Assembly (NCBI GenBank): GCA_934351705.1
Contig: CAKRJK010000061.1
Coordinates: 1 to 7,644, forward strand
Direction of reading: 5' to 3'
Source of the DNA: an uncultured Lachnospiraceae bacterium
GTDB lineage: Bacteria; Bacillota; Clostridia; Lachnospirales; Lachnospiraceae
DNA length: 7,644 bases
Shown here: one piece after another, positions 1 through 6,398 of the stretch
Layout: every line of letters starts with the position of its first letter
Numbering within the stretch: the stretch's first letter is position 1
Notes under the pieces: model-generated
The model's input: only the letters and a program-made list of their open reading frames with translations
What the model was told of the DNA's origin: nothing
Databases searched by the model: none
Program-made: the position numbers and the translations under genes

Positions 1-305
1 CCATAGTACTTGAATACAAAGGACAAAAACAGGTCAGACGTGTCATTGCCAGAGAGGGTGATGTAGTCGACATCACAGAACGAGGTCTGGAGGTCAACGG
101 TTCGGTTCAACAGGAACCGAGGATATATGAAGAGACCGCTCCGTATAAAGACCAGGTAGAATTTCCGCTTAAGGTAGGAAGAGATCAGGTATTCGTGTTA
201 GGGGATGCCAGAGAGTCGGCAGTTGACAGCCGGGTATACGGAGCTGTGGATGTAGACGATACCTTAGGTCAGGTATTTGCGATTGTTCGCAGAAGAAGTA
301 TATAA
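1..305 (+). CDS. Signal peptidase I-like protein (3' end), probably non-catalytic pilus assembly factor
   Basis: This is the C-terminal 100 residues of an S26-family protein. The start, the membrane anchor and the serine box lie upstream of the window. Two family boxes are visible. Box D reads VRRVIAREGD (bases 33-62), where active enzymes have V-K-R-x-I-x-x-x-GD, so the general-base lysine is arginine (codon 36-38). Box E reads VFVLGDARESAVDSRVYG, where the consensus is GDNRxxSxDSRxxG: the Asn and the first Ser are both Ala, while DSR is kept. The fold is therefore kept but peptidase activity is doubtful. In streptococcal pilus islands, SipA/LepA proteins with lost Ser/Lys residues assist pilin polymerisation without acting as peptidases. 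The position directly before a Spy0128-type pilin and a class B sortase fits that role, by inference. An active enzyme using another residue is the alternative; the serine box would help decide. Confidence 0.85.
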   Translation, partial: IVLEYKGQKQVRRVIAREGDVVDITERGLEVNGSVQQEPRIYEETAPYKDQVEFPLKVGRDQVFVLGDARESAVDSRVYGAVDVDDTLGQVFAIVRRRSI

Positions 306-325
306 CTATAATGACGCCATTATAG
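306..325 (+). repeat. Perfect 8-bp hairpin between signal-peptidase-like gene and pilin gene
   Basis: CTATAATG and CATTATAG form a perfect inverted repeat around a four-base loop (ACGC), starting at the base after the upstream stop codon. No U-run follows (ATTATATAGA), so it is not a standard terminator. No convincing promoter is seen between here and the pilin start. It could mark an RNA processing point or protect the 5' end of the pilin message, allowing pilin to outnumber its assembly factors. That role is inference; only the repeat is seen. Confidence 0.6.
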
Positions 326-376
326 ATTATATAGATAAAAGAATAAGAAACATGAAAAAGAGATGGAGGAAAAGCG

Positions 377-1603
377 ATGAAGAATAACAAAATCGTAACA
401 AAACTTTTCGCAGGCGTTATGGCTTTGAGCTTGTGCGTTGGTGCAACAAGCACAGTAGCAAGCCATGTAACAGCAGCACCTGCAGATGGCGCTAAAACAG
501 TTGCCATTACAAAAGAGCTGGATATTGCGGAAGGTATTCAGACACCAAAAGCAGCATTTACATTTAACTTTGAGCAGAAACAGGGTGATGCGGTAGCAAT
601 CAACCCGGTTACACTGAAATTTGCAGAGGGTGAAGCTGCAGCAGACGGTAAAATCGTAAAAGAGTCCACAGACATCTTAGCAGATGTTACATGGCCACAC
701 GCAGGTGTATACGCTTATGAAGTAACAGAGGCAGCAGGTGCTGAGGACATCGATAACGGAAACGGAACCGGTAAAATGTCTTATGACGATTCCAAATATC
801 TTTTACAGGTATGGGTTGTAAACGGTGAGAACGGACCGGAAGTTGACAAAGCAATCGTAGAAAAAGAAGGAACAGACGGTGAAGAGGGAACAAAAGTAGA
901 GGCAAAACCATCTACAGATGACCAGAAACCAAACACAGACGATTCCGATGACAAGACAAACACCTCAACAGAGGCAACAGGAAACGATTTCCGTTTCGTA
1001 AATACATACACCAAAAACGGTGGTGGTACAGATCCGGTTGTTCCGGACAAACCGGAACCGGGTACAGACGATCCGGATGCAAACCAGTATGCATTAAAGA
1101 TTTCCAAAGCCGTAACAGGTGCAACAGGAGATTTAACAAAGAGATTCGAGTTTAACCTTAACATGACATTCCCTGAGACTTCAGATGTAACTACAGCAAC
1201 AGGTTACATTTACGGAGCTGACGGATTTGTAGAGGAAGTAACTTTTGACGGAGGAAACGGAACATTTGCACTTGCAAACGACCAGTACCTTACATTCAAA
1301 GAGTTACCGGCAGGTACAACCTACACAGTAACTGAGACAGCATATGATGCATATCAGGCAAAAGTAGATGTAACCTCCAATGCAGAAACATCCAACATCA
1401 CAGGTAACAAAAACGAGGGTGTTACAGCAACAGGTCTTGTTGGTGAGAAAGTAAACTCAGCAGCAGTAACAAATGAGCATGACGAAACATCTGTAACTCC
1501 TGCAGGTATCCTGGTAAACAATTTACCATACATTGCATTGATTGTAGTAGCAATCGCAGGTTGTGCAGTTATCGTTTTAGGTAAAAAGAGAAGAGCAAAC
1601 TAA
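377..1603 (+). CDS. Spy0128/FctA-like major pilin, sortase-anchored, two isopeptide domains
   Basis: The 408-residue secreted protein is the probable shaft subunit of a covalent pilus. The start follows GGAGG at 365-369, spaced 7 nt. A signal peptide covers about residues 1-34 (MKNNKIVTKLF, hydrophobic core, then VTAA). Domain 1 (about 41-212) and domain 2 (about 238-368) each carry a full set of Spy0128-type isopeptide residues: K46/E118/N209 (ITK, YEVTE, FVNTY) and K244/E320/N366 (ISK, YTVTE, VTNEH). Domain 1 has an acidic Thr/Asp/Lys-rich insertion (about 165-202), and a Gly/Pro linker (213-237) joins the domains. The C-terminus has a VTPAG motif (373-377), a hydrophobic stretch (about 384-401) and a KKRRAN tail. 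The motif resembles the EVPTG/QVPTG signals of Spy0128-type pilins used by class B sortases. Asn codons are strongly biased (22 AAC to 5 AAT by hand count), suggesting high expression. The sortase gene follows after 7 bp. Confidence 0.92.
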   Translation: MKNNKIVTKLFAGVMALSLCVGATSTVASHVTAAPADGAKTVAITKELDIAEGIQTPKAAFTFNFEQKQGDAVAINPVTLKFAEGEAAADGKIVKESTDILADVTWPHAGVYAYEVTEAAGAEDIDNGNGTGKMSYDDSKYLLQVWVVNGENGPEVDKAIVEKEGTDGEEGTKVEAKPSTDDQKPNTDDSDDKTNTSTEATGNDFRFVNTYTKNGGGTDPVVPDKPEPGTDDPDANQYALKISKAVTGATGDLTKRFEFNLNMTFPETSDVTTATGYIYGADGFVEEVTFDGGNGTFALANDQYLTFKELPAGTTYTVTETAYDAYQAKVDVTSNAETSNITGNKNEGVTATGLVGEKVNSAAVTNEHDETSVTPAGILVNNLPYIALIVVAIAGCAVIVLGKKRRAN

Positions 1604-1610
1604 TTAAGAG

Positions 1611-2603
1611 ATGAATGTGAAAAATCAGGAAGACCATACAACAAGTACAGATAGACAGGAAATCGGTCGGAAAATTGTAAGGACGATTGATAACATACTG
1701 GATACCATTATGTTGTCATTCTTCCTGGTTTTCCTTATCTTCAGTATCTATGCGCTGTGGGATACCAAACAGATTTACCACGAAGCGGATGCAGAGCAGT
1801 ATGAAAGTTATAAACCGACTGCGGAAAACAGTTTGTCGTTTGAAGAATTAAAAAATATCAATCCCGATGTATTCGGATGGATTCAGGTATACGGAACACA
1901 CATTGATTATCCGATCCTGCAGACGACAGATAATGACAAATATATCAATACCAACGTAAAGGGTGAATACTCTCTGGTTGGAAGTATTTTTTTGGATTAC
2001 AGAAACAAACAGGACTTTTCCGATTACAACAGTATTTTGTACGGACATCATATGGATGCCAATGCAATGTTCGGTGAGATCGGAAACTTTAAAGACAAGG
2101 AATATTTTGATTCGCATAAATACGGAAGTATTTATTGCGGGGGAAAAGAACACGGTTTAGAGTTCTTTGCATTCATGGAACAGGATGCATACAACTTTAA
2201 TATTTTTACTCCGGCGATTGAAGGACAGGAAGAACAGCAGCAGTATTTGCAGAAATTGCTGGAAAATTCAATACATACGAGAGATATAGGATTAACGCCT
2301 AATGATCATATAGTTTTATTATATACGTGTACTTCGAGCAGTACCAACGGAAGGCACGTATTGATTGGAAGAATCACAGACGAGGTGTTTGAAAACACAT
2401 TTGCCGATAACAGCAAAAAAGGTCTGGGATTAGACAGAAAGAAAATATGGGCATTTCTCAATAAAATACCATTGTGGTGTTGGATTGTCATAATATTAGT
2501 GATATTATTGACAATAGAGATAGTGCTTAGGAAAATGTTGGAAAGAAGACAGCAAAGAAAAAGCAGAGGAGCGGTAGAGGATGAGCAGGACACATCAACA
2601 TAA
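1611..2603 (+). CDS. srtB: Class B sortase, pilus polymerising type
   Basis: The 330-residue cysteine transpeptidase should cleave the pilin sorting signal and join the pilin to a lysine of the next subunit on the outer membrane face. Class B features are clear: FGWIQVYGTHIDYPILQ (about 88-104), the catalytic His in LYGHHMD (H146), the catalytic Cys in LLYTCTSSSTNGRHVLIG (C240), and the Arg eight residues later (R248). Helix-forming sequence between beta strands, near YFDSHKYG, also fits class B. Membrane segments lie at about 33-50 and 286-306, the second followed by a basic tail (RKMLERRQQRKSRG). Housekeeping SrtB usually has only the N-terminal helix, so the C-terminal one resembles pilus sortases. 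The start lies 7 bp after the pilin stop with only a weak purine-rich site (AAGAG), so translation is probably coupled and lower than that of the pilin. The end overlaps the next gene by 23 bp. Confidence 0.93.
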   Translation: MNVKNQEDHTTSTDRQEIGRKIVRTIDNILDTIMLSFFLVFLIFSIYALWDTKQIYHEADAEQYESYKPTAENSLSFEELKNINPDVFGWIQVYGTHIDYPILQTTDNDKYINTNVKGEYSLVGSIFLDYRNKQDFSDYNSILYGHHMDANAMFGEIGNFKDKEYFDSHKYGSIYCGGKEHGLEFFAFMEQDAYNFNIFTPAIEGQEEQQQYLQKLLENSIHTRDIGLTPNDHIVLLYTCTSSSTNGRHVLIGRITDEVFENTFADNSKKGLGLDRKKIWAFLNKIPLWCWIVIILVILLTIEIVLRKMLERRQQRKSRGAVEDEQDTST

Positions 2604-3594
2604 TCATGTGAAAAGAATATTGATATGCCTTTTGGTTTTTACGTGCCTGTTTACATCCCGGGGATTTATAGTATCGGCGGCGGAGACGACAACGATTACC
2701 ATTCCGATTGAGCAGATATTCCAAACGACAGATTATATGCTTTCGCGTAAAGACAAAACCTTTGAATATTGTCTTACCCCGGTGGAAAGTACAAATCCGA
2801 TGCCGGATGGAAGTACCGAGGCGGGTTACGCGGTAACATTGATTGGAAATGATGACACAAAACAGATTCAGATTACATACACCCGGGTGGGAGATTATCA
2901 TTACCGTTTTACACAGAAGATAGAAGAACAAAAAGCGGGATATATATACGACGAAAATGTCTATGACATTGCCGTCCACGTAAAATACAGCAATGACAAC
3001 CGGCTTATCAGCGAGACAGTTGTCAAGAATACCGACGGAATGAAAGTCGGAACGATGAGTTTTCAAAATGAGTACGATGACAGCCTTTTGTCAGATGCGG
3101 CAGACGGGGATACCGCGACATTTGCAGCCGGTACGGGAGCAACCGATGCCACGGGGCAGGCAAATGCAAATGCAAATCCGGCAGCGGTGCAGAATACAGA
3201 CGATGCACAGGGAGATAATTTAGAGCAATTAGATGAAGAGGCGGCACCGCGTGGAATGAGAAATCTTGATGCGTGGGCAGTATCTAACTTGATTCTGGCG
3301 GTTATTACCGCGATCGGAGCCGTTGCATTGTTGATCACTTATCTTCAAAAGAAAAAGAAAGCACAGGAGAAACAGGACGAGAACGGGGAAGTGAAGTTAG
3401 AGATTGACTTAAAAGTACCGTTTCGGATTGCAGGCGTGATACTTGCAATCGCATCGGTCGGATTTTTCATCCTGACAGAAGACGTTACACTTCCGACAAG
3501 AGCGGCAGACCAGTATACATGGATTATGGCAGTCGGCTGCGTGGCAGAAATTGCTGATATGATTTATATCAAGATAAAGAGTAAAATAGAATAA
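2581..3594 (+). CDS. Membrane-anchored pilin-like protein lacking isopeptide residues
   Basis: This 337-residue protein starts inside the sortase gene, 9 nt after AGAGGAG (2565-2571). A signal peptide covers about 1-34 (ending IVSAAE). Residues about 36-167 align by eye with pilin domain 1: TITIPI with TVAITK, GDYHYRFTQ with GVYAYEVTE, YDENVYDIAVHVKY with YDDSKYLLQVWVV, and FQNEY with FVNTY. The isopeptide Lys is therefore Ile43 and the Glu is Gln112; only Asn163 remains. A low-complexity Ala/Asp/Asn stretch (about 170-228) leads to three membrane segments (about 233-255, 282-299, 313-331). KKKK after the first fixes that end in the cytoplasm, leaving a short outer loop (TEDVTLPTRAADQYT). There is no C-terminal sorting signal. 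It belongs to the pilin-domain superfamily, but its role is unknown. By context it may be a pilus base, a pilin clamp beside the sortase, or a sensor. It is the last gene of the operon. Confidence 0.85.
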   Translation: MSRTHQHNHVKRILICLLVFTCLFTSRGFIVSAAETTTITIPIEQIFQTTDYMLSRKDKTFEYCLTPVESTNPMPDGSTEAGYAVTLIGNDDTKQIQITYTRVGDYHYRFTQKIEEQKAGYIYDENVYDIAVHVKYSNDNRLISETVVKNTDGMKVGTMSFQNEYDDSLLSDAADGDTATFAAGTGATDATGQANANANPAAVQNTDDAQGDNLEQLDEEAAPRGMRNLDAWAVSNLILAVITAIGAVALLITYLQKKKKAQEKQDENGEVKLEIDLKVPFRIAGVILAIASVGFFILTEDVTLPTRAADQYTWIMAVGCVAEIADMIYIKIKSKIE

Positions 3595-3606
3595 GACAAA
3601 GATAGC

Positions 3607-3648
3607 AAAACGCTGTCATATGAGACATTTCTCAAATGACAGCGTTTT
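3607..3648. terminator. Bidirectional intrinsic terminator
   Basis: AAAACGCTGTCAT (3607-3619) pairs perfectly with ATGACAGCGTTTT (3636-3648). The stem continues, after one A-A mismatch, with TGAGA/TCTCA around a four-base loop. T6 follows the GC-rich part on the plus strand (3645-3650), and the four A residues at 3607-3610 give a U-tract on the minus strand. It lies between two convergent genes, 12 bp past the stop of the pilus operon and 12 bp before the methyltransferase stop, so it should end both transcripts. Confidence 0.93.
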
Positions 3649-3660
3649 TTGTCTGCGTTT

Positions 3661-4521
3661 TTACAGTTCTTCCCATCTTCCGCTCGCGCCGCAAGGCAGC
3701 ACCAGACCGTTTGAGGATACCGGAAGTCCAATCTCATCGGCAGAGACTGTTCCGTTCAAATGTCCGAGCTCCGTGCCGAGCATATAGGCGAGAACAGCCG
3801 GCTGCAATCCCGTAGTATAGGAATTGATCAGGAAAAAGAGAGGTTCGTCTGATAAGAGCTGTGTACAGAGTTTTACCAGAGGATGGATTGCTTCTTCGAT
3901 ATTCCAGATTTCGCCCTTTGGACCTCTTCCGTAAGAAGGCGGGTCCATAATAATTGCGTCGTAATGATTACCACGTCTGATCTCGCGTTCCACAAACTTG
4001 ACGCAGTCATCCACCAGCCATCGTATCGGTGCATCTTTCAGTCCGCTTGCCACGGCGTTCTCTTTTGCCCAGGTCACCATTCCTTTGGAAGCGTCTACAT
4101 GGGTGACGCTGGCACCTGCCGCCGCCGCCGCAAGTGTTGCACCGCCTGTATAAGCAAAAAGATTCAAAACCTTGATAGGGCGGTTAGCGTGTCTGATCTT
4201 GTCACCAAACCAATCCCAGTTGACAGCCTGCTCAGGAAAAAGTCCCGTGTGCTTAAAGCTGAAAGGCTTTAAGTGAAATGTTAAATCTTTGTAATGCAAA
4301 TCCCATTGCTGTGGCAGATTAAAAAATTCCCATTCGCCGCCACCCTTTTTGCTGCGGTGATAATGACCGTTTTTCTGTCTCCATTTTTTGTTGGTCTTTG
4401 GGGTATCCCAGATGACCTGAGGATCGGGGCGGACTAAGATAAAGTCACCCCATCGCTCTAATTTTTCTCCCTTTGAACAATCTATTACTTCATATTCTTT
4501 CCAGTTATCAGCAATCCACAT
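3661..4521 (-). CDS. RlmI/RlmK-related class I SAM-dependent methyltransferase
   Basis: This 286-residue cytoplasmic enzyme has the Rossmann methyltransferase signatures. Motif I is KVLNLFAYTGGATL (117-130), the acidic motif II residue is D143 in THVDAS, and motif IV is MDPPSYGRG (192-200). The NLFAYTGG plus DPPSYGRG pair is typical of the family that includes the 23S rRNA cytosine-5 methyltransferase RlmI and the C-terminal half of RlmKL. The N-terminal 110 residues include a WGDFILVRPDPQ segment and lack the PUA domain of RlmI (about 396 residues), so the protein is a shorter relative and its substrate is unassigned. rRNA is the likely guess. AAAGGA (plus-strand 4528-4533) lies 6 nt before the ATG. 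The gene stands alone, convergent with the pilus operon and divergent from the MarR gene; nothing links it to pili. Confidence 0.9.
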   Translation of the reverse strand: MWIADNWKEYEVIDCSKGEKLERWGDFILVRPDPQVIWDTPKTNKKWRQKNGHYHRSKKGGGEWEFFNLPQQWDLHYKDLTFHLKPFSFKHTGLFPEQAVNWDWFGDKIRHANRPIKVLNLFAYTGGATLAAAAAGASVTHVDASKGMVTWAKENAVASGLKDAPIRWLVDDCVKFVEREIRRGNHYDAIIMDPPSYGRGPKGEIWNIEEAIHPLVKLCTQLLSDEPLFFLINSYTTGLQPAVLAYMLGTELGHLNGTVSADEIGLPVSSNGLVLPCGASGRWEEL

Positions 4522-4569
4522 AAAGAGTCCTTTCCTTATATAATATAATGACTAATTCATACAGCTTTT

Positions 4570-4599
4570 ATTTTACACACATATGTACAAAATGTAAAA
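4570..4599. promoter_or_regulatory. AT-rich palindrome between divergent methyltransferase and marR genes
   Basis: TTTTACA (4571-4577) and TGTAAAA (4593-4599) are perfect inverted repeats. Between them lies the self-complementary core ACATATGT (4579-4586), slightly off centre. The site lies 16 bp upstream of the marR -35 and about 50 bp from the methyltransferase start, a position that suits an operator. It does not resemble the TTGCAA element in front of the hydrolase gene. It could also be chance structure in AT-rich DNA. Confidence 0.35.
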
Positions 4600-4614
4600 C
4601 AGAAAAATAAAAAG

Positions 4615-4643
4615 TTGAAAAAAAGCAAAAAATGCGTTAAAGT
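4615..4643 (+). promoter_or_regulatory. Probable sigma-A promoter of marR gene
   Basis: TTGAAA (4615-4620) matches the -35 consensus at five of six positions. TAAAGT (4638-4643) matches the -10 at four of six, with a 17-bp spacer. Transcription would start near 4650, leaving a 30-nt leader that contains AAGGAG (4664-4669). No alternative of equal quality is seen in this gap. Confidence 0.5.
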
Positions 4644-4680
4644 AGACGAGAAATAGGAATGCGAAGGAGAAAATGAGATT

Positions 4681-5187
4681 ATGTACTTAGATTGGATGGG
4701 AAAGAACCGTTTGTTTTTAGAAAAATTGATTCGATACGCAAATACGTATGCAGGCATATATAAAAAAGAAGACTTTTACGGAACAGATATTCAAATATCC
4801 TTTGAGCAGGTTCAGGTATTGGAGTACCTTTTGGAGAATGAACAGTTAAATCAGAATATGGCAATGATCGCGAGCCGTCTCGGTATTACCGCGAGCAATT
4901 TTACCAGAATCGTCAACAAGCTGGCAAGCAAAGGACTGCTGGAAAAATATTATATAGAGGGAAACCGCAAAAATATCGTGATCCGCGTTACGGATTTGGG
5001 AAAAGAACAGTATGAGATGTATTCAAAATATATTTATGAAGTGTTCTTTTCAAAATTGTTTGAGCAGATCGACCGCATTCCGGAAGAGGTTCTGGTAAAA
5101 ATAGCGGAAGAATTGGAAGAACCGGTCTGGAAAAAACCGGAAGAACTCTTTAAAGGAAAATTAATACCGGTAGAGGAACGGGAATAA
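4681..5187 (+). CDS. MarR-family transcriptional regulator
   Basis: The 168-residue winged-helix DNA-binding protein probably acts as a dimeric repressor released by a small ligand. The DNA-binding domain spans about residues 40-108: FEQVQVLEYLLEN, then MAMIASRLGITASNFTRIVN (helix-turn-helix, recognition helix about 70-84), KLASKGLLEKYY, and a basic wing (EGNRKNIVIRVTDLG) typical of MarR. The flanking N- and C-terminal helices should form the dimer interface. The tail (about 145-168, EEPVWKKPEELFKGKL) is unremarkable. Translation starts 11 nt after AAGGAG; an ATG at 4673 is out of frame and stops at once. Its own terminator follows, then a promoter with a TTGCAA-type inverted repeat in front of the hydrolase gene, which is its most likely target by inference. 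The ligand cannot be read from the sequence. Confidence 0.9.
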   Translation: MYLDWMGKNRLFLEKLIRYANTYAGIYKKEDFYGTDIQISFEQVQVLEYLLENEQLNQNMAMIASRLGITASNFTRIVNKLASKGLLEKYYIEGNRKNIVIRVTDLGKEQYEMYSKYIYEVFFSKLFEQIDRIPEEVLVKIAEELEEPVWKKPEELFKGKLIPVEERE

Positions 5188-5195
5188 GTACGGAG

Positions 5196-5257
5196 AAATG
5201 TATTGCCTTATATTTTTGATGTTTTTACAGAGAATAGGAAAGGTGATACATTTTTTT
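5196..5257 (+). terminator. Intrinsic terminator of marR gene
   Basis: AAATGTAT (5196-5203) pairs with ATACATTT (5246-5253). The stem continues through two G-U pairs and CCTT/AAGG, giving about 14 bp (5196-5209 with 5240-5253) around a 30-nt loop. A run of seven T follows (5251-5257), overlapping the foot of the stem. The large loop and AT-rich stem make it weaker than the other terminators here. It separates marR transcription from the next promoter, whose -35 starts 1 bp later. Confidence 0.65.
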
Positions 5258-5258
5258 C

Positions 5259-5286
5259 TTGCATTTTAAAGAAAAAGCGTTATAAT
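5259..5286 (+). promoter_or_regulatory. Promoter of alpha/beta hydrolase gene
   Basis: A perfect -10 TATAAT lies at 5281-5286, 16 bp after TTGCAT (5259-5264), a weak -35. Transcription should start near 5293, directly at the edge of the inverted repeat at 5296. A bound repressor there would block initiation or early elongation. Confidence 0.65.
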
Positions 5287-5295
5287 AAAGTTAAA

Positions 5296-5327
5296 ATAGT
5301 TGCAAGTTGCAATGATATAGTTGCGAG
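5296..5327. promoter_or_regulatory. Candidate MarR operator: inverted repeat plus third half-site
   Basis: ATAGTTGCAA (5296-5305) and TTGCAATGAT (5307-5316) form an inverted repeat around a single G, with 8 of 10 positions symmetrical. A third copy, ATAGTTGCGAG (5317-5327), repeats ATAGTTGCAAG (5296-5306) directly with one mismatch and a 21-bp phase, two helical turns. The cluster begins just after the expected transcription start of the hydrolase gene and follows a MarR gene. Its assignment to that regulator is inference. Confidence 0.55.
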
Positions 5328-5353
5328 ATAAAACAAAAAAAGAGAGGGACAGC

Positions 5354-6286
5354 ATGAGAAAAGAAGGATTCAAGTACAAATCAAATGACAAAAAGACAGA
5401 TATTGATGCAATCCGCTGGATTCCGGACAGCGGAGAGTACAAAGCGATCTTACAGATTACGCACGGAATGGTAGAGTACAAAGAAAGATATGAAGCATTT
5501 GCGGAATTTTTGACACAGAACGGATATATGGTAGTGATTCACGATCACCTCGGACACGGAGAATCCGTCAACTCACCGAAGGATTGGGGATATATGGCAG
5601 AGAATCCGTCCGATACTCTGGTAGAAGATATGAATACCCTGCGTGTGCTGACACAGCAGGATAATCCGGGAGTTCCGTACTTTATGCTGGGACACAGCAT
5701 GGGTTCTTACATGCTGAGAAAATATCTTGCAAAATACGGAAAAGGGCTTGCGGGTGCGATCGTGATGGGAACAGGCTGCGTGAATGATGCCGCCACCAAA
5801 ACCGCACTGGCACTGACAAACTTCCTCGCAAAAATCCACGGCTGGCATTACACCAGTGCGTTTGTAGAAAAGCTGACTTTCGGCAAACCGTATAAGAGAT
5901 ATGATGTCACAGGAAAAAATGCGGAAATCAGCTGGCTTACCAAAGACACCGATATTGTAAAGGCATACTATTCAAATCCGAAATGTACGTTTAAATTCAC
6001 ACTCAACGCATACAAAGGCTTGTTTGAGGCGGTATACTTTGACAACCAGAAGAAAAATATCGACAAAATGCCAAAAGACCTTCCGGTTCTGATCATCTCG
6101 GGAAAAGACGATCCGGTAGGAGATTTGGGCGCAGGTGTCGTAAAGGTATACCACAAGTTCAAACAGGCAGGAATCAAGGATGTCAAATGCAGATTATACG
6201 AGAACGACAGACATGAGATTTTAAATGAGTTAGACAAACAGCAGGTCTATGATGATATTTTAAAATGGCTGGAGAGAAGCAGATAG
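5354..6286 (+). CDS. Alpha/beta hydrolase, monoacylglycerol lipase / lysophospholipase-like
   Basis: The 310-residue soluble serine hydrolase resembles the serine aminopeptidase S33 / Hydrolase_4 group that includes monoacylglycerol lipases and lysophospholipase L2-like enzymes. It has the oxyanion motif HGMVEYKERY (37-46), HDHLGHGES (63-71), the nucleophile elbow LGHSMGSY (S115), the acid in SGKDDPVGD (D253) and the His in NDRHEILNE (H287), so the triad is complete. There is no signal peptide or membrane segment. The expected reaction is hydrolysis of a monoacylglycerol, lysophospholipid or similar ester. The start follows a purine-rich GAGAGGGA site (5342-5349). An in-frame TTG at 5321 would add 11 residues but lies inside the operator and lacks a ribosome site. 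It is the only gene after the MarR gene and probably its target. Confidence 0.9.
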   Translation: MRKEGFKYKSNDKKTDIDAIRWIPDSGEYKAILQITHGMVEYKERYEAFAEFLTQNGYMVVIHDHLGHGESVNSPKDWGYMAENPSDTLVEDMNTLRVLTQQDNPGVPYFMLGHSMGSYMLRKYLAKYGKGLAGAIVMGTGCVNDAATKTALALTNFLAKIHGWHYTSAFVEKLTFGKPYKRYDVTGKNAEISWLTKDTDIVKAYYSNPKCTFKFTLNAYKGLFEAVYFDNQKKNIDKMPKDLPVLIISGKDDPVGDLGAGVVKVYHKFKQAGIKDVKCRLYENDRHEILNELDKQQVYDDILKWLERSR

Positions 6287-6321
6287 GCACGGTAGAAAAA
6301 AGCAACTATATAATATAGAAG

Positions 6322-6379
6322 AAACAGAGTTACGCGGTCATAAAAACAGGCTTTTTATGAGGCGTTGCTCTGTTTTTTT
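6322..6379 (+). terminator. Intrinsic terminator of hydrolase gene
   Basis: AAACAGAG (6322-6329) pairs with CTCTGTTT (6368-6375). The inner stem CATAAAAA/TTTTTATG (6339-6346 with 6352-6359) has a 5-nt loop, with ACGC/GCGT (6332-6335 with 6362-6365) between. Seven T (6373-6379) follow. Between the hydrolase stop and this hairpin there is only a short AT palindrome (CTATAT-A-ATATAG, 6306-6318) of no clear role. Confidence 0.88.
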
Positions 6380-6398
6380 ATCAAAAAACACATATTTC

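Noticed and set aside
781..1164. Minus-strand reading frames opposite the pilin gene
   Set aside because: They are a by-product of the repetitive, biased codon use of the pilin; no ribosome site or family feature is seen.
3490..3504. LPTRA in the last loop of the membrane pilin-like protein as a sortase signal
   Set aside because: It lacks the final Gly and sits between membrane segments 2 and 3, not before a single C-terminal helix and basic tail.
3883..4272. Plus-strand 129-codon reading frame opposite the methyltransferase
   Set aside because: It is the antisense of a well-conserved gene, with no ribosome site and no recognisable domain.
5321..5353. Earlier TTG start for the hydrolase
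   Set aside because: It overlaps the third operator half-site and has no ribosome site; the ATG at 5354 has one.
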